From: Slackia heliotrinireducens DSM 20476
GTDB lineage: Bacteria > Actinomycetota > Coriobacteriia > Coriobacteriales > Eggerthellaceae
Assembly: GCF_000023885.1 (NCBI RefSeq)
Contig: NC_013165.1
Span: 930,001-994,000 of the forward strand
Direction of reading: 5' to 3'
DNA: 64,000 nt
In this document: in pieces, positions 47,235-56,736 of the stretch
Position numbering within the stretch: position 1 is the first letter of the stretch
How the letters are laid out: each line of letters begins with the position of its first letter
The notes under the pieces: generated by a model
Told to the model about the DNA's origin: nothing
What the model saw: only the letters and a program-made list of their open reading frames with translations
Database searches by the model: none
Program-made: the position numbers and the translations under genes

Positions 47235-49889
47235 TTGTCTAGGACAGATACGTTGAAATACGCAGGAAAGACCTGTGAGATTTATCCTGTCGGCTCGGTT
47301 GAGAACGCTGAGAGGATGCCGTATACCCTGCGCATCCTGATCGAGAACGTGCTTCGCGAGGCGGACACGTCTGAAGATGCGATGCTGTATGCGAACCGTA
47401 TCGTTGAAGCCGGGCTTTCGGGAGTCCAGGGTGGCGAAATCGAGTACATGCCCGCCCGCGTTCTGCTGCAGGACTTCACCGGCGTTCCTGTGTTCGTCGA
47501 CCTTGCGGCCATGCGCCAGTCCGCAGCCGATTTGGGTGGCGATCCCAACGCGATTAACCCCCAGATTCCTCTGGATCTGGTTATCGACCATTCCGTCATC
47601 GCCGATTCGGCCGGGTCGGAAGATTCCTTCCGCTGCAACATGGCTATGGAATTCAAGCGCAATGCGGAGCGCTATCGCTTCTTGAAGTGGTCCCAGCAGT
47701 CCTTCGAAAACGTGCGCATCGTGCCTCCTGGAGTCGGCATCTGCCATCAAATAAACGTCGAGCGTTTTGCGCAGGGTGTTATGACCAGGCAGCAGGACGG
47801 CGGCGAGGTCGCGTATTTCGACACGGTCGTCGGCACCGATAGCCATACTACGACCGCTAACGGCATCGCCGTGTTGTCCTGGGGCGTAGGCGGCATCGAG
47901 GCCGAAGCCGCATGCCTCGGCCAACCCATTACGACGCTGGTTCCCAAGGTCATCGGCATCCATCTTACAGGTAAGCTCTCCGAAGGCGTGAGCGCTATGG
48001 ACGTCGCACTCACCTTTGCGAAGATCCTGCGTGCCAAGGGTGTTGTCGGTTGCTTCGTCGAGTGCTTCGGCGACGGTGTTGCCACGCTTTCCGCAACGCA
48101 GCGCGCCTGCATCGCCAATATGACGCCGGAATACGGCAGCACCTGCACGTTCTTCCCGGTTGACGAACAGACGCTCGACTACCTCAGGCTCACGGGACGC
48201 AGCGACGAGCAGATCGAGCTCGTCGAGGCGTACGCCAAGGCCCAGGGTCTGTGGAGCACGGATGCAAATCGCGTGTACAGCGACGTCATCGAGCTCGACC
48301 TGGGTACGGTGACCCGTTCGCTGGCAGGCCCCAGTCGTCCTCACGACCAGATTCCTTTCGCAGGTGCCCGCGATGCATTCAACCAAATCTGCGAAGCGCG
48401 CAACCTGGATATGGGCAAGACCGTAACCGTGGATGCCGATGGGGAACAAGTCGAGCTTACTCATGGAGCCATCGCCATTGCTGCGGTGACCAGCTGCACG
48501 ACGGCCACCGACCCCGCCATGATGGTGGCGTGCGGTCTTATCGCCAAAAAGGCGGCCGATTGCGGCCTGGCTGCAAAACCCTGGGTGAAGCGCGTGCTTG
48601 CGCCTGGCAGCCATGCGACGCAGATGCTGCTGGAGCGTGCCGGACTGGCCGAAGGCCTGGGTGCCCTCGGTTTCAACCTGTGCGGATTCGGATGCATGAG
48701 CTGCATCGGCAACTCCGGCCCCGTTTGGCCCTACATGCACGACATCGCCAACGACATCGAACTGACCAGCGTGCTTTCCGGCAACCGCAACTTTGAAGGA
48801 CGCATCTCTCCGGACGTTTCGCAGAACTTCCTCTGCGCGCCTGCCGGCGTTGTAGCGTATGCCTTGACGGGTACGATGGACTTCGATTTCGAAACCCAGC
48901 CTCTGGGTACGGATGCCCAAGGCGGGGAGGTGTATCTGCGCGACATTTGGCCGACCGACGCTGAGGTCCAGGCCGTGCTCGACGAGTATCTTACCGCCGA
49001 GCTTTTTGAGGAAGCGGCGGAGGGCCTGTACGAAGGCACGCCGGCCTGGCAGGAATTGGACGTGGAGCCCAGCGATTTGTTCGCTTGGGATGAAGATTCC
49101 ACATACGTCCGTCGGGCCCCCTACTTCGACGGCATGACCATGGGTCTGGATGAGGCGAAGGCCATCACGGGCGCCCGCGTTCTGGTGAACGTCCGCGATT
49201 TCATAACCACCGACCACATTTCGCCTGCGGGCAGCATCGCAGCCAACAGCCCTGCAGCCGCATATCTTTCCGAGCGCGGCATCGAGCCTGAGATGTTCAA
49301 CACGTACGGTTCGCGTCGCGGCAACCATGAGGTCATGGCCCGCGGTGGCTTCGGCAACGTCAAGCTGCGCAACCTTATGGCCGAAGGCACCAGCGGCGGC
49401 TGGACGCGCGATCTGACGGACGGCGAGGTCAAGAGCATTTACGAGGCCGCATGCAACTACATGGACGCAGGCATCCCTACGGTTGTGCTTGCCGGCAAGA
49501 TGTACGGTAGCGGATCGTCCCGCGACTGGGCCGCCAAGGCTCCGTTGCTGCTGGGCGTGAAGGCCGTCTTCGCAGAAAGCTTCGAGCGCATCCATCGTTC
49601 GAATCTGATCGGCATGGGCATCCTGCCTCTGCAGTTCATAGAGGGGGAGAGCGTTGACTCCCTGGGCTTGACCGGCGAGGAGACCTTCGCCATTGAATTT
49701 GTTGATTACGGAACCGGGATGCCGACGCTTCCCGAGCCCCGTATTGTCCACGTGACAGCCGAAAAAGAAGACGGCTCCGTCGTCGAGTTCCAAGCGACGG
49801 TTCGCGTGGATACGCCCACTGAAGGCGCCTATATGGCCCACGGTGGCATTCTCCAATATGTGCTGCGCAATTTAGTCGCAGCCGAATAA
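47235..49889 (+). CDS. acnA: Aconitate hydratase
   Basis: 884 aa, close to full-length AcnA/IRP-type. Cluster cysteines are visible in TSCTTATDPAM and GFGCMSCIGNSGP. Substrate residues in GTDSHTTTANGIAVLSWGVGG, SRRGNHEVMARGGF and KMYGSGSSRDWAAK. TTG start with AGGAGG 7 nt upstream. The in-frame start at 47214 would place the ribosome-binding site inside the gene. Interconverts citrate and isocitrate through a [4Fe-4S] cluster. In an anaerobe it probably feeds glutamate synthesis. Confidence 0.96.
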   Translation: MSRTDTLKYAGKTCEIYPVGSVENAERMPYTLRILIENVLREADTSEDAMLYANRIVEAGLSGVQGGEIEYMPARVLLQDFTGVPVFVDLAAMRQSAADLGGDPNAINPQIPLDLVIDHSVIADSAGSEDSFRCNMAMEFKRNAERYRFLKWSQQSFENVRIVPPGVGICHQINVERFAQGVMTRQQDGGEVAYFDTVVGTDSHTTTANGIAVLSWGVGGIEAEAACLGQPITTLVPKVIGIHLTGKLSEGVSAMDVALTFAKILRAKGVVGCFVECFGDGVATLSATQRACIANMTPEYGSTCTFFPVDEQTLDYLRLTGRSDEQIELVEAYAKAQGLWSTDANRVYSDVIELDLGTVTRSLAGPSRPHDQIPFAGARDAFNQICEARNLDMGKTVTVDADGEQVELTHGAIAIAAVTSCTTATDPAMMVACGLIAKKAADCGLAAKPWVKRVLAPGSHATQMLLERAGLAEGLGALGFNLCGFGCMSCIGNSGPVWPYMHDIANDIELTSVLSGNRNFEGRISPDVSQNFLCAPAGVVAYALTGTMDFDFETQPLGTDAQGGEVYLRDIWPTDAEVQAVLDEYLTAELFEEAAEGLYEGTPAWQELDVEPSDLFAWDEDSTYVRRAPYFDGMTMGLDEAKAITGARVLVNVRDFITTDHISPAGSIAANSPAAAYLSERGIEPEMFNTYGSRRGNHEVMARGGFGNVKLRNLMAEGTSGGWTRDLTDGEVKSIYEAACNYMDAGIPTVVLAGKMYGSGSSRDWAAKAPLLLGVKAVFAESFERIHRSNLIGMGILPLQFIEGESVDSLGLTGEETFAIEFVDYGTGMPTLPEPRIVHVTAEKEDGSVVEFQATVRVDTPTEGAYMAHGGILQYVLRNLVAAE

Positions 49890-49902
49890 GAAAGGATTTC
49901 GC

Positions 49903-51810
49903 ATGCCGAGTAACAACAACCCGTTTGCGAGTATCTTCGGTGCCATGTTCGGAAACCCCTTCGGGGGAGCCGGCAATCCGTTCGCCGCAGGTCAGGACGA
50001 CACCATTCCCGAGGTCGAGTTCACGTCTGCGTCGGACGGCGTCAACAACGTGAAGGAGCGCATCGCCAGCATGACCAAGAAAGGCAAGGTCATCGCCATC
50101 ATCGTGCTTCTGCTCGTGCTTGCCGGCGGATACTGGTGGTTCCATCCCGCGCTGAGCATCAACAACATCGACCTGTGGGTCGTCGTGGGCGCCATCATGG
50201 TGGCCGTGTTCATGCTGCTGCGCGGCGTGCAGCTCAGCTACGACAAGGGCATCGGCGGAAAAGAGAAGGACGCAGCGAAAGCGAAGCGGTTCAAAGTCAT
50301 CTCGTATCTGCCGCTGATCGTGGTGGCCATCGGCGTCATCGGCCTGCTTCTGTCCATGTCATTCTTCCCGGGCAACGCCAAGAAGTACGCGAACATCCTG
50401 CAAACCGAGAACATGGAATTCACCCAGGACATCGAAGAGGTCAACTACAGCGAGATTCCCGTAATCGACCGCAGCTCCGCCGTCCTTTTGGGCAACCGTA
50501 CCATGGGTACGATGTCCGACCTGGTCAGCCAGTTCGAGATCTCCACGCTGTACAGCCAGATCAACTACAATGACACGCCTGTCCGCGTTAGCCCTCTGGG
50601 ATATGCCGACCTGTTCAAATGGCTGCAGAACCGCTCGAACGGCATTCCCGCTTACGCAATCGTGGACATGACGTCTCAGGATGCCCAGATCGTGCGTCTT
50701 GAGGGCGACCAGACCATCAAATACTCTCAGAGCGAGCCTTTGGCCCGCAACATCGACCGCTACGTGCAGCTGAAGTACCCCTTCTACATGTTCGGTGAGA
50801 AGTCCTTCGAAATCGACGAGGACGGCCACGCATGGTGGATCTGCCCGGTCCGTTCGTTCACCATCGGCCTGTTCGGCGGTGAGACCGTCAAGCGCGCCGT
50901 CCTGGTGGATGCGTCCACCGGTGAGACCCAGGACCTGGCGGTCGAAGACATCCCCGAATGGGTGGACCGCGTGTACCCCTCCGAGCTGCTTATCCAGCAG
51001 TACAACTGGAAGGGCGCCTACACGAACGGTTGGATCAACAGCTGGTTGGGCCAGAACGGCGTGGTTCAGACCACTCCCGGCACCGACAACTCCCTCGGAT
51101 ACAACTACATCGCCATCGATGATGACGTGTGGATGTACACCGGCGTCACCTCTGCCACGGCCGACAACTCCATCGTCGGATTCGTGTTGGTGAACCAGCG
51201 TACGGCCGAGAGCCACTTCTATTCGGTGGCCGGTGCGACCGAAGAATCCGCCATGGGCTCCGCCGAAGGCCAGGTTCAGAACCTTCGTTACGAAGCCACC
51301 TTCCCCATCTTGATCAACGTGGCTGACACGCCCACCTACTTTATGGCACTTAAGGACGGTGCAGGCCTGGTCAAGAAGTATGCCATGGTCGACATCGAAC
51401 GCTATCAGAACGTTGCGGTGGGCGACACGGTTGGCGAAACCCAGAAGACCTACGTGGCACTTCTGGCCACCAATGGCGCCATCGGCGGCGACACGGCTCC
51501 GGATAGCATCGCAAACACCTCCGGCGTCATCGAGACGGTGGCGACGGCGGTCATCGACGGCAACTCCCATTTCTACCTCACCCTCGAAGGCGATGACCAC
51601 ATCTACGACTTCGCCCTGCCTGGACTGGTGGAAATCGTCGCGTATGTCCCTGGCGACAGGATCTCGTTCGATTACATCCCCGGCGATACGCTGTGCGTTG
51701 CCCAAAGCGTCAGTGGCAGCAAAGCGTCGACCGACTCGATCGCCGTTACGGAGGAGGCTCCGGAAGAAGGGGCGGGCGAAGAGCCGGCTACCCAAGGTGC
51801 AGCTGCGTAG
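49903..51810 (+). CDS. Large membrane protein of unknown function
   Basis: 635 aa. A Phe/Gly/Asn-Pro-rich start (NNPFASIFGAMFGNPFGG), then three membrane spans: KVIAIIVLLLVLAGGYWW, LWVVVGAIMVAVFMLL and VISYLPLIVVAIGVIGLLLSM. After these lies an extracytoplasmic part of about 450 residues containing repeated beta-rich units and many Trp/Tyr (AWWICPVRSFTIGLFGGE, TNGWINSWLGQNG). Starts 13 bp after the aconitase stop, so probably co-transcribed. I do not recognise the family. It looks like a conserved envelope protein rather than a transporter. Confidence 0.7.
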   Translation: MPSNNNPFASIFGAMFGNPFGGAGNPFAAGQDDTIPEVEFTSASDGVNNVKERIASMTKKGKVIAIIVLLLVLAGGYWWFHPALSINNIDLWVVVGAIMVAVFMLLRGVQLSYDKGIGGKEKDAAKAKRFKVISYLPLIVVAIGVIGLLLSMSFFPGNAKKYANILQTENMEFTQDIEEVNYSEIPVIDRSSAVLLGNRTMGTMSDLVSQFEISTLYSQINYNDTPVRVSPLGYADLFKWLQNRSNGIPAYAIVDMTSQDAQIVRLEGDQTIKYSQSEPLARNIDRYVQLKYPFYMFGEKSFEIDEDGHAWWICPVRSFTIGLFGGETVKRAVLVDASTGETQDLAVEDIPEWVDRVYPSELLIQQYNWKGAYTNGWINSWLGQNGVVQTTPGTDNSLGYNYIAIDDDVWMYTGVTSATADNSIVGFVLVNQRTAESHFYSVAGATEESAMGSAEGQVQNLRYEATFPILINVADTPTYFMALKDGAGLVKKYAMVDIERYQNVAVGDTVGETQKTYVALLATNGAIGGDTAPDSIANTSGVIETVATAVIDGNSHFYLTLEGDDHIYDFALPGLVEIVAYVPGDRISFDYIPGDTLCVAQSVSGSKASTDSIAVTEEAPEEGAGEEPATQGAAA

Positions 51811-51845
51811 TTTTGTGACGTGGTTGTGTTGACCTGCAGATTAAC

Positions 51846-51874
51846 TTGACGCAGGTCTCCATGCTCGATAATAT
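51846..51874 (+). promoter_or_regulatory. Promoter of the rplJ-rplL operon
   Basis: TTGACG (51846-51851), 17 bp, TAATAT (51869-51874). The -10 is identical to that of the rRNA operon. Confidence 0.85.
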
Positions 51875-51879
51875 GTCCA

Positions 51880-52105
51880 CTTGCGTTCGAAAGAATGCAA
51901 GTGGACAATTTAGTTCCGCTGCCGAAGACAGCAGGCACCCGATTGGGTTCAATTGCGAAAGCAGCCAGCCGAGGTGGTAAGCAAATGGAATTTTGCGGCC
52001 CCTGAGTCTTCATGGCACGGGGGCCGTTTTCTTTTCGTTTTGCAAACCGGTCCCACCCACTGATGTGGCGGAACGTGGATGTGAAACGAAAAGGAGGTGA
52101 AATAC
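51880..52105 (+). promoter_or_regulatory. Ribosomal L10 leader with attenuator
   Basis: A structured leader with the stems CTTGCGTTC/GAATGCAAG and CTGC/GCAG around GAAGA, as in L10 leaders that bind the L10(L12)4 complex. It ends in a terminator-like hairpin CGGCCCC (51996-52002) with GGGGCCG (52020-52026) followed by TTTTCTTTTC, 80 bp before rplJ. Autoregulation by premature termination is expected. Confidence 0.75.
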
Positions 52106-52627
52106 ATGCCGAACAAGAACAACATCGCTTCCGTCGAGAAGATCACCGAAGAGCTGAAGGCAGCCAACGCCATGTGGGTTGTTGACTACCGTGGTCTGAC
52201 CGTGAAGGAGGCTGAGGTCCTGCGTCGCGCTGTCCGTGAGGCAGGCGGCCACATGAACGTGCACAAGAACACGCTGGTCAAGCTGGCGCTCAAGGGTCTC
52301 GATCAACCCACTCTGGATGATATCCTGGCTGGTCCTTCCGCATTCATCTTTGCCGATGGCGACCCCGTTGCCGCCGCAAAGGTCGTCAAGGAGTATGCGA
52401 AGGACAACGAAAAGATGGTTATCAAGGGCGGCGTCATGGAGGGCAGCGCCCTCACTGCAGACGACGTCGAGGCCATCGCTTCTCTGCCTTCGCGCGAGCA
52501 GCTGTACGGTCAGATCGCCGGCGCTATCTCTGGTATGGCTCGCGGTCTGGCGGTCGCCCTCAGCGGCCTGCCCCGCGGTCTGGCAGTGGCTACCGCCGCT
52601 GTCGCCGAACAGAAGGATGCTGCATAG
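52106..52627 (+). CDS. rplJ: 50S ribosomal protein L10
   Basis: 173 aa. MPNKNNIASVEKITEELKAANAMWVVDYRGLTV and VHKNTLVKLAL are L10 signatures. The C-terminal helix (AGAISGMARGLAVALSGLPRGLAV) binds L12 dimers. ATG 52106 is chosen over the GTG at 52097 because AGGAGG sits 8 nt before it. Base of the ribosomal stalk. Confidence 0.97.
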   Translation: MPNKNNIASVEKITEELKAANAMWVVDYRGLTVKEAEVLRRAVREAGGHMNVHKNTLVKLALKGLDQPTLDDILAGPSAFIFADGDPVAAAKVVKEYAKDNEKMVIKGGVMEGSALTADDVEAIASLPSREQLYGQIAGAISGMARGLAVALSGLPRGLAVATAAVAEQKDAA

Positions 52628-52756
52628 CATTCGCCCATGCGGCCTAGCCGCATAACACTGCAGCGTTCTTCGTTGCGAAACGTAAAGTAAGCGCCTAAAG
52701 GAACGGCGCACATTTGGACAGATCGCATACCGCGGTCATTTTGAAAGGATACTATC

Positions 52757-53131
52757 ATGGCTCTGACCAATGAAGAGATCATCGAGGCATTGAAAGAGAT
52801 GACCCTGCTCCAGGCTTCCGAACTCGTTAAGGCTATCGAGGAGACCTTCGGCGTTTCCGCCGCTGCTCCCGCTGCCGTTGCTGTCGCTCCCGCTGGCGAC
52901 GCTCCTGCTGCTGCTGAGCAGACCGAGTTCGACGTCATCCTCGAGGGCTTCGGCGACAACAAGATCGCCGTCATCAAGGCCGTCCGTGAGATCACGGGCC
53001 TGGGCCTGAAGGAAGCCAAGGCTGCTGTCGAGTCTGCTCCTGCTCCCATCAAGGAGAAGGTTGCCAAGGAAGAGGCCGAGGACCTCAAGGCCAAGCTCGA
53101 GGCTGCTGGCGCTGCTGTCACCGTCAAGTAA
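52757..53131 (+). CDS. rplL: 50S ribosomal protein L7/L12
   Basis: 124 aa. An N-terminal dimerisation domain, an Ala/Pro hinge and the C-terminal factor-binding domain ([35 protein letters not shown]). Recruits translation GTPases. 129 bp after rplJ. AAAGGA precedes the ATG. Confidence 0.98.
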   Translation: MALTNEEIIEALKEMTLLQASELVKAIEETFGVSAAAPAAVAVAPAGDAPAAAEQTEFDVILEGFGDNKIAVIKAVREITGLGLKEAKAAVESAPAPIKEKVAKEEAEDLKAKLEAAGAAVTVK

Positions 53132-53153
53132 CTTCGATTCCTTCAAGGAATTC

Positions 53154-53177
53154 GGGGCGGGGGATGCGAGTCTCCCG
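53154..53177 (+). terminator. Terminator after rplL
   Basis: GGGCGGG...GA with TCTCCCGCCC, then TTTTT. Confidence 0.88.
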
Positions 53178-53317
53178 CCCTTTTTCTATTCGCAGGTCGA
53201 ATGCGTTTGAAGCTCGGGCGGTGCGCCGAGCCGACGGGGAGGGCCGTCGGCGCTTCACAATAGCCAGGTGCTGGCTTAGAATGCGAAGGCGACCGAACTG
53301 ACAAGAAGGGAAGGGCC

Positions 53318-53803
53318 ATGGCTGCCGACAAGTCGAAAGACAAGACCAATGCGATGCGCATGCTGGATGCTGCGAAGGTCGAATACCGGGTGGAACACTA
53401 CGACCCCGACCTGCCTTTGTCTGGAACGGAAATCGCGAATCTGTTAGGCCAGGATACCGACCAAGTGTTTAAAACCCTGGTCACGGTGGGCAAGAGCGGA
53501 GATCATTACGTGTTCATGGTGCCCGTCGAGGCGGAGCTCGACCTGAAGAAGGCCGCCCAGGTAGCGGGTGAGAAGAGCATCGCCATGATTAAATCGAAGG
53601 AGCTGCTTCCTCTGACCGGCTACGTCCACGGCGGCTGCAGCCCCCTGGGCATGAAGAAGCTCTTCCCCACGTTCATCGACGAGACAGTTACACTGTTCGA
53701 CGTGTTCATGTGCTCTGCGGGCAGGCGAGGTTGCCAGATTCAACTCACGTTGGAGGACCTTTTGAAGGTGATTCCTGTTGAGGTTGTGGATGTAACTGCA
53801 TAA
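53318..53803 (+). CDS. ybaK: Cys-tRNA(Pro)/Cys-tRNA(Cys) deacylase YbaK
   Basis: 161 aa, the usual length. DQVFKTLVTVGKSGDHYVFMVPVEAELDLKKAA holds the catalytic Lys, with GYVHGGCSPLGMKK and CSAGRRGCQIQL following. Removes Cys mischarged on tRNA-Pro. Stand-alone gene between rplL and tRNA-Glu. Confidence 0.95.
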   Translation: MAADKSKDKTNAMRMLDAAKVEYRVEHYDPDLPLSGTEIANLLGQDTDQVFKTLVTVGKSGDHYVFMVPVEAELDLKKAAQVAGEKSIAMIKSKELLPLTGYVHGGCSPLGMKKLFPTFIDETVTLFDVFMCSAGRRGCQIQLTLEDLLKVIPVEVVDVTA

Positions 53804-53817
53804 CTTGAAAATTTTAC

Positions 53818-53846
53818 TTGCATCATTTCGGCAGCCTTGCGATAAT
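53818..53846 (+). promoter_or_regulatory. Promoter of tRNA-Glu
   Basis: TTGCAT (53818-53823), 17 bp, GATAAT (53841-53846), 20 bp before the tRNA 5' end. Confidence 0.75.
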
Positions 53847-53866
53847 ACACGGGCTGCAAAAAGCAT

Positions 53867-53941
53867 GTCCCCATAGTCTAGAGGTCAGGACGCGGCCCTT
53901 TCAAGGCTGAGACACGAGTTCGATTCTCGTTGGGGGCACCA
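53867..53941 (+). tRNA. tRNA-Glu(TTC)
   Basis: Acceptor GTCCCCA/TGGGGGC, anticodon loop CTTTCAA (anticodon TTC), T-loop TTCGATT, encoded CCA. Confidence 0.96.
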
Positions 53942-53951
53942 CCAAAATCTC

Positions 53952-53975
53952 CCCGCTTTCGAGCGGGTTTTTTCT
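53952..53975 (+). terminator. Terminator after tRNA-Glu
   Basis: CCCGCT, loop TTCG, AGCGGG, then TTTTTTCTTTT. Confidence 0.93.
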
Positions 53976-54066
53976 TTTCTAGGGCATTGTCGGTCGATGC
54001 ACGCTCCTTGGGACACCTCGGCAACTCAGGTGGAGTACAATGAGCCAATTGTAGATAGGGGTGTTT

Positions 54067-56736
54067 GTGAACCAGATTGTGTTGCTTCCGTCATACGCGC
54101 AGGCCCAAGAGCACCGAAAGGCTCTGGCCGACGTCGGCAGTCCGACGGCTTTGGGTGTCCAGGTGACCACGCAGGATGCGTGGCTGGATGAGCTGTGGTC
54201 TCTTTTCGGGGACGGACGGGCCATCGTGGATTCCATGACACGGGACATGCTGCTGGCGTATGCCATGCGCTCCACCGGCGATTTCCCCGTCACGCCCGGC
54301 ACCCTCATGCTCATATCCCGCATGGTGAAGGAGGGCATGGGCCTGCCTGCTTTCATGAACGCCATGAAGGGGTCTGTACCTGTTACCATCACCCGGACCG
54401 AACGTGCGTTGCTAGGCTGTGCTTCCGAATACCATGTCGTGCTTTCCCGTGCGGGGCTTGTTGAGCCGGGTGAGGTCATGGCTGCGTTGCCTGGCTGCGT
54501 GCCCAATCGCTATGACTTGACCGTCAAAGGATTCGGCCTGCTGCATCCCGGTCAGCGGGCGTTCTTCGAGGCCATGGGGGGCGGTTCGTTTGCCGAGGAG
54601 CCGGCAAGCGACCGCGTGCACGCCCTGGATCAAAGCATCGAAGCGTCTTTTCTGTTCCCGGGCGGCGCCTATGCGCGTCCGTCTTTGGTGGCGGACCAAA
54701 TTGCGGCATCATGCGCGGAGGGTGCTACGGCCTTTGTGGCCTGCAAGAAACCGCTGGACGTGTACGAAGCGTGCGCTCCTCTTTTGGCAGCCCAGGGCAT
54801 CACCTGCGGGGTTCGGGCCCGCAAGCGGTTCTTCGACACGGCCTTCGGACGGGCGATCGTATCGCTGTACGAATTCAAATCCGCAGACGAATGCCGTCCA
54901 GCGCTGCTGACCGATTTCCTTACGTCTCCGTTTTCGGGGGTGGGCCGAAGGACCGCTTTCGATTTGGACGCCCGCATGCGCGGCAACCGTCTCATCACGA
55001 AGGAGGAGTGCCTCGCCCGGGTTCTGGGCGAAAGTGAGCAGGCTCGCTATTGCGACGAGATAGTTTCCGACCTCGATGCCAGCATCCTCATTGGAAGCCT
55101 CATCGGGTCTATGCAGGGCAGAAGCGACTGGAGCGATGCCTGCCGTGTCGAGCAGATTGCGGCGGCGTTCGCGCTGCGTCGGGTCATGGAGACCGCTCGC
55201 GCATGCGGGCTGGATCTGCCATGCGCCATGATGTTCCTCGAGTTCATGTACGTGAACGTGTCCCAGGCCACGGCCGAGCCGCCCCAGGTGCTGTTCGCCA
55301 CGCAACAGGAGGCCTCGAACTACCGTCCAGGGTCTTTCGATGTGGTGGTTGCCACCGAGCTGGACAGCGTGTCCTACGCCGTGAAGAACCGGACTGACTC
55401 GGTCACGACGTTGTTCGAGAAGCTTGGCATCGATTCCAAAGATGACGCGCTGGCCCGCGTACGTCGCAATTTCGTGGCAACGGAGAATTTGGCCCGCGTT
55501 CAGTTCGTCTGCGAGCGCGCCATGAACGACGAGGATGCCAACCCGACATACCCCTGCATCCCGTTGCAGGAATTCATAGATTGCTACCGCGAGAACCCAT
55601 CGGCCACCGATGACGTGGACGAGACTTACGGCTTGCCGCAGGAGCTTTTGGCCACCGTCAGGTCGAAAGGCGAGGAGGCGCTGTACGAGAATGCGGCGCA
55701 CGACCTGCAGCCCCAGCAGCCGCAGGTTGTGGTCGACCGTCCGGTTGCAGGGCAGGTGAGCGATGGGTCGAGACATCTCGTGGTGCTGCCCCGCATCGAC
55801 CGCACGTGCGTCGTGGAGACGCCTTGCCTGTCGCCCAGCCAGATTGAAAGCTATCTGGAATGCCCGCACAAGTGGTTCGCCCATCGCAGGCTGAGGCTCG
55901 AAGGCATCGACGAAGGATTCGGGGCCGTCGAGATGGGCGATTTCGCGCATGCGGTGCTGAACGACTTCTACACGGTGTTCATGGAGGAGGGTCATGCCCG
56001 CGTGACGGCCGACAACCGAGACCGCGCGGTGGAGGTGCTTGCCGCATGCTTCGACGGGCGCCGAGCCATCCAGGCCGAACCTGCGCACGGAAGGCAGCGG
56101 CGCAACCGCTTGGTCGCAACGACCTCGGTGGAGGAGCTGCAGATCGACGCGCTTAAGGACAAGCTGGTTCGGTTCGTCTTGCGAGAAGCGAATATGCTGC
56201 CCGATTTCCATCCCCATCTGCTGGAATATGAGATTCCTATCGCGCAAGCCGTGGATTACGCCGGCGTGAAGGTGTTCGGACGGGTGGACCGCGTGGACAT
56301 AGACGAGGCAGGACGAGCCGTCGTTATCGACTACAAGGGTTCGGTCAGCGAGCGCTACGCTGCGTTCGGAGAAGGCGGCGTGCTTGCAAACGGCAAGGTG
56401 CAGGCCCTGATTTACGCTCAGCTGCTCAGGCGTCATCTGGGGTTGGACGTGCGCGGTGCGCTGTATATCTCTTACGGGAAGACGCCTGTCATTCGCGGCG
56501 CCTACGACGGCAGCCTGATGGGCAAACTCGACCTGCCCGGATGCAAGGTTGCCACCTGCGAGTTCCACCCCGTCGACGGACGGGATTTCGGCTCGGTGCT
56601 GGATGAGACCGAGGAGCGGGTTGCCGAGCATATCAAACATCTTCTCGAGGGTATCATCGAACCGGCTCCGGCCTATGCAACGGTGTGCGACTGGTGCCCC
56701 GTCAAATCCTGTCCGAAGCGAGGCGCAGATGAATAA
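54067..56736 (+). CDS. addB: AddB-type ATP-dependent nuclease subunit
   Basis: 889 aa. The middle is an inactivated helicase-like region without an obvious Walker A. The C-terminal PD-(D/E)XK nuclease has GRVDRVDID...AVVIDYKGS and a four-Cys Fe-S cluster formed by SYLECPHKWF and CDWCPVKSC. GTG 54067 is preferred over GTG 54061 because AGGGG lies 5 nt before it. Acts with AddA to resect DNA ends and load RecA. Overlaps addA by 8 bp. Confidence 0.88.
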   Translation: MNQIVLLPSYAQAQEHRKALADVGSPTALGVQVTTQDAWLDELWSLFGDGRAIVDSMTRDMLLAYAMRSTGDFPVTPGTLMLISRMVKEGMGLPAFMNAMKGSVPVTITRTERALLGCASEYHVVLSRAGLVEPGEVMAALPGCVPNRYDLTVKGFGLLHPGQRAFFEAMGGGSFAEEPASDRVHALDQSIEASFLFPGGAYARPSLVADQIAASCAEGATAFVACKKPLDVYEACAPLLAAQGITCGVRARKRFFDTAFGRAIVSLYEFKSADECRPALLTDFLTSPFSGVGRRTAFDLDARMRGNRLITKEECLARVLGESEQARYCDEIVSDLDASILIGSLIGSMQGRSDWSDACRVEQIAAAFALRRVMETARACGLDLPCAMMFLEFMYVNVSQATAEPPQVLFATQQEASNYRPGSFDVVVATELDSVSYAVKNRTDSVTTLFEKLGIDSKDDALARVRRNFVATENLARVQFVCERAMNDEDANPTYPCIPLQEFIDCYRENPSATDDVDETYGLPQELLATVRSKGEEALYENAAHDLQPQQPQVVVDRPVAGQVSDGSRHLVVLPRIDRTCVVETPCLSPSQIESYLECPHKWFAHRRLRLEGIDEGFGAVEMGDFAHAVLNDFYTVFMEEGHARVTADNRDRAVEVLAACFDGRRAIQAEPAHGRQRRNRLVATTSVEELQIDALKDKLVRFVLREANMLPDFHPHLLEYEIPIAQAVDYAGVKVFGRVDRVDIDEAGRAVVIDYKGSVSERYAAFGEGGVLANGKVQALIYAQLLRRHLGLDVRGALYISYGKTPVIRGAYDGSLMGKLDLPGCKVATCEFHPVDGRDFGSVLDETEERVAEHIKHLLEGIIEPAPAYATVCDWCPVKSCPKRGADE

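Noticed and set aside
47175-49856. 893-aa open frame on the minus strand
   Set aside because: Fully antisense to aconitase, with GC-rich codon bias keeping it open. The product has no recognisable domain.
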